Source: Candidatus Villigracilis vicinus (GTDB lineage Bacteria > Chloroflexota > Anaerolineae > Anaerolineales > Villigracilaceae). From it: DNA of 64,000 nucleotides. The notes beneath the pieces were generated by a model. That model did not search any database. It was not told the origin of the DNA and saw only the letters and a program-made list of their open reading frames with translations. Positions within the stretch are counted from its first letter, which is position 1, and the number at the start of each line of letters is the position of its first letter. A program made the translations under genes and the position numbers. This document shows, piece after piece, positions 59,796-64,000 of the stretch. The DNA lies in contig JADKIL010000001.1 in NCBI GenBank assembly GCA_016721315.1, positions 447,580 through 511,579 on the forward strand. The letters run 5' to 3'.

Positions 59796-60526
59796 AATTG
59801 GGTGCGTGTGGGTGACCCGAACCAAGCCATCTTTGAAACGTTTACACGGCATCGCCTGAACTCTTGCGTGCCTTCATCCGTGAAAACCCGAGCGTGGACA
59901 TGCCGAGTCAGGGCGGTCACAGCCTTCAGTGTTGGCGTTGGCAGAATCATTTGATCGATTGGGTGATGAACGCGCATCCCTGACCCGAATGTGCGCACGG
60001 CGTTGTCTGTGCCGTATATTGTGCCGGTGCCAGAAAATGACCCACAGCAAAATCCGCCCGATAACCCGGAGGATCAAGTTTATTTCGACGAAGTACACGC
60101 CGGAGCAGGAATTGGAAGCGGTTGCCAAATCAGTGAAGGGATTTGTCGATTCGTTTGCAGACTCTCCCATTGAAGAACAGCCGACGATTGCCATCCTCGT
60201 GCCACGTAACCAACGCGGCGTGGAGATGGTCAATGCGTTGCGTCAGCGTGGGATGGAGCCGATCGAGTTGATCTCGTCCACGTCGGAGACGCGCGCGGCG
60301 GGAGCGTTGAGCTATTTGCTGTCGTATCTATCCGAGCCGGGTCTGCGCGGAAGTTGGGGAAAGCGTATGAGGTGTGGAGAGGGATTGGAGAGAGAAGGGG
60401 TCGGAATCGGGAAATGGATGACGGGAGATTGCTTCGTCCCCTACAGGGATGATATCGCAAAGTTCGCTCCTCGCAACGACATCAAATCTTTCCGCCGCAT
60501 GGTTAATGTTGGAAAACTTTATCGCA

Positions 60527-60570
60527 CCCCTCACCTTACCCCTCCCCTCAGGGAGAGGGGCTGGGAGAAG
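60527..60570. repeat. CCCCTCCCCTCA-type hairpin repeat, second copy
   Basis: ACCCCTCACCTTACCCCTCC followed by CCTCAGGGAGAGGGGCTGGG; the same family as 59755-59795, again inside the helicase gene. Confidence 0.65.
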
Positions 60571-60584
60571 GACTGGCAGCAGGC

Positions 60585-61289
60585 TTGAGTGAGTCTGAAC
60601 CGGAGCAAGTCATCGAAGAGTTGATGCAATTCCGAGTCAACGTGCAGCGTTGGTTGAATGCGGTCTCGCTGCCCATCGATCAGTTGGTGTTGACGCTGGC
60701 GCAGGATGTGTTCAGCGATGTGTCGGACCTGGCGTTGGCGAATAAGCTGGCGTTGGTGCTGCGCAGCGCCGCGGACGATCACGCGGATTGGCGTTTGCCC
60801 GAGTTGACGGCGGAGCTGGCGGTGATCGCGAAGAATGAACGGCGCTTCATCGGGTTCTCGTCGGATGATTCGGGCTTTGACCCCGAGCGCCATCGCGGAC
60901 GGGTGGTGGTGACGACGATGCACAAGGCGAAGGGCATGGAATGGGACCGCGTGTATATGATGTCGGTCAATAATTATGACTTCCCGTCGAACATGCCGAA
61001 TGATCGTTTTATTTCAGAAAAGTGGTTCATCCGCGGCGGCTTGGATTTGGCGGCTGAGTCACTGGCACAGTTGACCGCACTCGAATCGACTAGTGAATAT
61101 GACTGGTACGAAGAAGGCGCAGCCACGATGCGCTCGCGCTTGGATTACGTCAAAGAGAGATTACGTCTGTTATACGTGGGTATCACCCGCGCCAAGCGTG
61201 ATTTGATCATGACTTGGAATACCGGCAGGCAGGGCGATGCGACGCCGAGCTTGGCATTTCAGGAATTATTAGGGTGGTGGGAACAATAG
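60585..61289 (+). CDS. UvrD-type helicase, C-terminal part
   Basis: The intact last 234 residues of the helicase that starts at 58941. Motif V is VVVTTMHKAKGMEWDRVYM near residue 110 and motif VI RLLYVGITRAKRDLIM near residue 200; both are complete. It is not an independent gene: it continues the frameshifted upstream pieces and has no convincing start signal. The complete protein would be about 750 residues, acting as a 3'-5' DNA helicase in repair or recombination. Confidence 0.85.
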   Translation: MSESEPEQVIEELMQFRVNVQRWLNAVSLPIDQLVLTLAQDVFSDVSDLALANKLALVLRSAADDHADWRLPELTAELAVIAKNERRFIGFSSDDSGFDPERHRGRVVVTTMHKAKGMEWDRVYMMSVNNYDFPSNMPNDRFISEKWFIRGGLDLAAESLAQLTALESTSEYDWYEEGAATMRSRLDYVKERLRLLYVGITRAKRDLIMTWNTGRQGDATPSLAFQELLGWWEQ

Positions 61290-61319
61290 AATTACTACAA
61301 GTTATCTCAAAAATACCTT

Positions 61320-61425
61320 GTCACCCTGAGGGAGCGTTTTTTGCGACCGAAGGGTCTCTTACTACGGGGTAGAGATCCTTCGCTATCGCTCGCGTGCCTG
61401 CTGCACGAGTGCAGGCAGGATGACA
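61320..61425. repeat. CACCCTGAGG/GGATGACA-type dispersed repeat
   Basis: GTCACCCTGAGGGAGCG, GAAGGGTCTC, GAGATCCTTCGC and CAGGATGACA form an interrupted long palindrome of a type common in draft genomes. It occupies the first part of the 547-bp gene-free stretch 61290-61836. Confidence 0.7.
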
Positions 61426-61448
61426 TTTTGAGACAGGTTCTATACAGA

Positions 61449-61489
61449 ACAAAACGGTCGCGGGTTTCATATCAACGCGACCGTTTTGT
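61449..61489 (+). terminator. Strong hairpin, probable terminator after the helicase gene
   Basis: A perfect 14-bp stem (61449-61462 with 61476-61489; ACAAAACGGTCGCG and complement) with a 13-nt loop, 160 bases after the helicase stop. The T-run is within the stem arm. Confidence 0.6.
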
Positions 61490-61521
61490 CCTTCTAATGA
61501 AAAGTATCTATGTGAGCTGTT

Positions 61522-61689
61522 GAAAATAATTAGAATTCCGTCATTGCGTGCCGAACCATTTTCTGCACCGAACGCAGAGCAAGTGCTTGAAGAGCGCCCT
61601 CCCCATACACGTAACTGCTGCACGGTACGGACAATGACGATGCTTTTTAAAATTTATTCCGATTGCCTGCATAGCTTTATTCGTAGAAG
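61522..61689. repeat. About 165-bp dispersed element, copy B
   Basis: Matches copy A (50116-50280) at both ends: GAAAATAATTAGAATTCCGT and the CAATGACGATGC to GTAGAAGG end. The core has diverged and lacks most of the internal palindrome. Confidence 0.78.
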
Positions 61690-61836
61690 GAGTACAATGA
61701 AATTAGGCTACTAGATGGTGACGGGGAAATTAGTGCATGGCTTGTGCCTCATAACAAGATACCTTCCAGAAAACCCATTATTCAACCGCGTCTGTCCCAA
61801 ATAGCAAGGCGGGTACGTTTATGTACGAAGAGATTC

Positions 61837-62070
61837 ATGCAAGAACGAAAATGCTCAAAATGCGGCTCGCTTAACGTGTTTAAGAACACAAGTAATAATT
61901 GGCACAAGGATGGCGTTATCCTGCAAATGCTGGCGGAGGATAATTTCCTGCCTTGTTCCAAACCAGCATTCCTTTGTATAGATTGCCGCCACCGGGACAT
62001 TCAGGTTTTTGAAAGCAGTACGATGTATGGAAATCAAAAACACTGGCGGAAGCAGTCCGCTCAGCAATAA
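61837..62070 (+). CDS. Small zinc-ribbon protein
   Basis: A 77-residue hypothetical protein. I choose ATG 61837 (MQERKCSKCGSLNVFKN); a GTG start at 61744 would add 31 residues without similarity to anything I know. Two Cys pairs, CSKC and CIDC about 37 residues apart, indicate a zinc ribbon. I recognise no family. It lies in a repeat-rich area, so its status as a real gene is only moderately sure. Confidence 0.5.
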   Translation: MQERKCSKCGSLNVFKNTSNNWHKDGVILQMLAEDNFLPCSKPAFLCIDCRHRDIQVFESSTMYGNQKHWRKQSAQQ

Positions 62071-62118
62071 TTGGGTAAAAGCCTGATCGCAGCAGAAGTG
62101 GTGGGTTTCAAATTTTAA

Positions 62119-62150
62119 AACGGTCTCGGTGAAATTTCACCGAGACCGTT
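62119..62150. terminator. 32-bp perfect palindrome, bidirectional terminator
   Basis: Two 16-nt arms, AACGGTCTCGGTGAAA and its complement, without spacer, between the zinc-ribbon gene and the convergent nitroreductase-like gene. The core GGTCTCGG recurs in the terminator at 63181. Confidence 0.7.
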
Positions 62151-62171
62151 CAATTTCTACACAGCCAGCCC

Positions 62172-62580
62172 TTATTTCGCCGGTATCAACACAATGACGG
62201 GGATCACGCGCAGCTTTGCGCGATAGTCAGCAAAGCCGGGCATCACTTCCACCATTTTGTCGTACAGGCGGGTGCGCTCGGTTCTTCTGCAACAACCGCC
62301 TTGGCTTGAAATGTATCCGAGCCGTATTCAACCGTCACTACAGGGTTGGCAACGGGTTGTAATACCAGTCTGGGTGGTTGGGCTCCAGCTCTGGAAGCGT
62401 CACCACCAGCCGCTCGCCATCTTGTACACAGGCAACCGGGTTGACTCGTTCTTGTCCGCTTTTGGCACCTTTCGTATGCAAAAGTAATAAGGACTTACCT
62501 TCAAAGTTCCACCCACTTTGCCTGCATTGGCACGAAATTCCTCAATAACCTTCTTATTCAATCGTTCGGGCTGCTCATAG
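62172..62580 (-). pseudogene. F420-dependent nitroreductase/quinone reductase family (DDN-like), frameshifted
   Basis: Start ATG 62580 with AAAGGAG upstream. In corrected frames it reads QPERLNKKVIEEFRANAGKV, SLLLLHTKGAKSGQERVNPV, LPELEPNHPDWYYNP and a C-terminal DYRAKLRVIPVIVLIPAK, the pattern of deazaflavin-dependent nitroreductases of about 135 residues. At least three single-base shifts break it, one within the first five codons. F420 use is inferred from the family only. Confidence 0.75.
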
Positions 62581-62797
62581 ATATCTCCTTTTGTTTTCAA
62601 TTCACGATGCCGCAAAAATATCCATTCTTACGACACCCACCCAAAGGCTAGGAGATCGCCGGATATCATAGTACAATGAAAATAAGCTTGAGTTTGAATA
62701 TTTTGTCATGCCTGTTCATGGGAGATGGATGGGAACGAAATCACAAAACTCCCAATCTGTGTCACCCCAAACGCGCCGCCTTGAGGAGGAGCGCACT

Positions 62798-63026
62798 ATG
62801 AACAAATCGTTGTTCGAAGAAAAATGGAACCTGCTCCGCGGGCGGGTTAATGCCAAATGGAGTCTGATGGTCGAATGACCTGGTCAAAGTGGATAAGGCA
62901 GATGTGAAGTTCGATAAGTTCGTCACCATGCTGCAAGTCAAATATGGGTACACCCGCCAACAAGCCAGAGAAGAGATCAGCAAACTCTGGTCTGAAACCG
63001 AAACCAAAAAACGAAGCAAGATCTAA
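62798..63026 (+). pseudogene. CsbD-like stress protein, frameshifted
   Basis: ATG 62798 follows GAGGAGGAG. MNKSLFEEKWNLLRGRVNAKW is followed, after one base shift near 62875, by NDLVKVDKADVKFDKFVTML and QVKYGYTRQQAREEISKLW, which match the CsbD family (general-stress proteins of about 70 residues). One indel separates the halves. Confidence 0.75.
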
Positions 63027-63040
63027 AGGAGCAATACAAC

Positions 63041-63180
63041 TTGAATACCCCCATCGAAAAAAACAAGGAAAAACCAAACGTCCCTCCAAGGGACAGCGCA
63101 AGCATAACCGCAAGGTCAAGCAAGAAGCGCGAAAGAACAGCATTCCCGGGACGGTAACCAAACGCAAACGCCCTGCATAA
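63041..63180 (+). CDS. Small lysine/arginine-rich open segment
   Basis: After AAAGGAG a TTG start gives NTPIEKNKEKP; in the neighbouring frame the stretch KRPSKGQRKHNRKVKQEARK continues to a stop at 63180 before a terminator. It may be one 46-residue basic protein with a single shift. I recognise no family. Confidence 0.3.
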
Positions 63181-63215
63181 AAAATGGTCTCGGACAACAG
63201 GTTCGAGACCATTTT
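63181..63215 (+). terminator. Terminator after the CsbD/basic-protein unit
   Basis: AAAATGGTCTCG (63181-63192) pairs with CGAGACCATTTT (63204-63215) around an 11-nt loop. Confidence 0.88.
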
Positions 63216-63264
63216 ACAGAGTAAAATTCCATTCTCAAGTCTTACAGGTATCAAGGAGGTCAGC

Positions 63265-63699
63265 ATGTTCAAGTCTAAACGCAGGCAGATCGTCACTCCG
63301 CAATCGGAACATCTTAAACTGGCTGGCACATTGGCAATGCTTGGGGAAACGAACAATTTGAAGTTCCACCCATCGAACAACATTCTGATCGCAGGGATAG
63401 CTTGCATGACCGCGGATATGGCTATCTCCGACAACCTCCCCATCGGCATGAGCGATGAAGAATGGCAGGAAATCGCACGCCGCGGGTTTAACATGCCATG
63501 CTCGGATGTTGTTGCAGATACCATCGTCAAATATCACTTCCGGCGCCTTGCCAGTTACGGAACGAGCAATATCCGCAAAAGATTACACATGCGGAATTCT
63601 CTGAAACGTCAAACACAACTGCAACAGCCTGACTTTCACAAACTTTGTTCGACCGCATTGACCGTATTACCGACCTGTGTAGACTCACCTGTCTTTTGA
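63265..63699 (+). CDS. Hypothetical protein
   Basis: A 144-residue open frame from ATG 63265, with AAGGAGG at the right distance. MFKSKRRQIVTPQSEHLKLA is basic; the middle (NNILIAGIACMTADMAISDN, SDEEWQEIARRGFNMPC) looks like a folded alpha-rich domain. The last 40 residues become low in order and may reflect a frameshift, as in its neighbours. I do not recognise a family. Confidence 0.5.
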   Translation: MFKSKRRQIVTPQSEHLKLAGTLAMLGETNNLKFHPSNNILIAGIACMTADMAISDNLPIGMSDEEWQEIARRGFNMPCSDVVADTIVKYHFRRLASYGTSNIRKRLHMRNSLKRQTQLQQPDFHKLCSTALTVLPTCVDSPVF

Positions 63700-64000
63700 G
63701 TTCTGTTTCGAAACGCCAGCCTTGGGGAAGCATTCCGTTTTTTTACAACACTGAAGGGCTGAAGTCGTGGTGGAATTTAATAGCCAGAAAACGGTGAGAT
63801 TAACGTTAGTCCTGGCCTTTTTCAGTGGACAGAGTATCAAAGACTTTGCCATCGCCTATCAAATGGATGGGTACCCGGCAGCCCCGTCATTTTGCCGTAT
63901 CGGTTGCAGCGAAAAGTAACCCAATTGCTACCCTCGTGAAATGAACTCTGCCGAAACAATGCGATTTCGAGTTCTTCGATAATAGACCTTATATTCATCG
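63700..64000. other. Window end without a recognisable gene
   Basis: A short plus-strand frame near 63766-63900 (KTVRLTLVLAFFSGQSIKDF) has no good start and no family I know. No hairpin, repeat or RNA gene was recognised. Confidence 0.4.

Larger units (their letters stand above)
58941..60588 (+). pseudogene. UvrD/REP-type DNA helicase, N-terminal part, frameshifted
   Basis: The likely start is TTG 58941, right after a REP element, so the original start may have been displaced. Walker A is IAAVPGAGKTHILS near residue 27, motif Ia and Ib regions follow (VTLVNSAVDNFEARI, RTLHGLAHD), motif II is ILEDEAQD at about 59690 and motif III VRVGDPNQAIFETFT at about 59810. A CCCTCTCCC-type repeat is inserted in frame between motifs II and III. 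Several single-base shifts lie between 59345 and 60590. Confidence 0.78.

Noticed and set aside
1..64000. CRISPR array, tRNA or rRNA genes
   Set aside because: No regularly spaced repeat-spacer pattern and no cloverleaf or rRNA words were found; the repeats seen are dispersed palindromes.

Overview
The window reads as a chromosomal segment of an uncultured Chloroflexota bacterium, most likely class Anaerolineae. This is inferred from the mix of gene families, not from a marker tree. Supporting features are an L31 protein fused to an RNA-polymerase-alpha-CTD-like domain, HemW and pyruvate phosphate dikinase of bacterial type, TIR/SIR2/STAND/WD40 proteins, beta-helix surface proteins, and many short dispersed repeats of the kind common in draft Anaerolineae genomes. 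No tRNA, rRNA or CRISPR array was seen.

Layout. 0-10.5 kb is housekeeping: L31, thymidine kinase, Hpt, tRNA nucleotidyltransferase, a DEDD exonuclease, a hydrolase, a response regulator, pyruvate phosphate dikinase, HemW and a methyltransferase. 10.6-15.9 kb holds a UMF1-type transporter with a PlsC acyltransferase, the spermidine pair speD-speE behind a hairpin leader, and an MhqO/MhqD-like pair. 16.1-19.3 kb is one large secreted beta-helix protein. 19.5-30.5 kb is the most unusual part: TIR-WD40, TIR-FGE, SIR2-like, nSTAND-WD40 and a decayed PT-rich beta-helix protein, which looks like a STAND-type conflict or immune island. 30.5-35.9 kb has a PLP decarboxylase, a TetR-controlled redox operon and a bulb-lectin protein. 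36-39.2 kb is the pyruvate dehydrogenase operon (E1alpha, E1beta, E2), whose E2 is broken by three homopolymer-length indels. 39.4-45.6 kb includes an SH3 lipoprotein, a HEAT-repeat protein, a phosphatase-superfamily protein, a methyltransferase, a thioredoxin-like protein with an in-frame TGA where the first active-site Cys is expected, and an EF-G paralogue. 45.7-50.1 kb is a sulfur-carrier cysteine-synthesis cluster (two ThiS-like carriers, CysM-like synthase, JAMM peptidase, TusA, DsrE-like, MoeB-rhodanese) with a structured leader RNA. From 51 kb to the end nearly every gene is broken by single-base indels: an IS3-family element, two UvrD-like helicases, membrane glycosyltransferase-like genes, a RAYT transposase with its REP hairpins, an F420-type nitroreductase and CsbD.

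How the genes work together. The three main coherent modules are: (1) the TIR/SIR2/nSTAND island, where a STAND ATPase with a WD40 propeller would sense a trigger and NAD-consuming effectors would respond; (2) the cysteine cluster, where MoeB-rhodanese would load sulfur as a thiocarboxylate on ThiS-like carriers, the CysM-like enzyme would transfer it to an activated serine, and the JAMM peptidase would release cysteine; (3) pyruvate metabolism through PPDK and PDH. Short dispersed repeats recur across the window, several of them in frame inside proteins (HemW, PdhC, UvrD). The strongest leads for new biology are the candidate UGA-selenocysteine thioredoxin, the TIR/SIR2/STAND island, and the leader RNA before the cysteine synthase gene.
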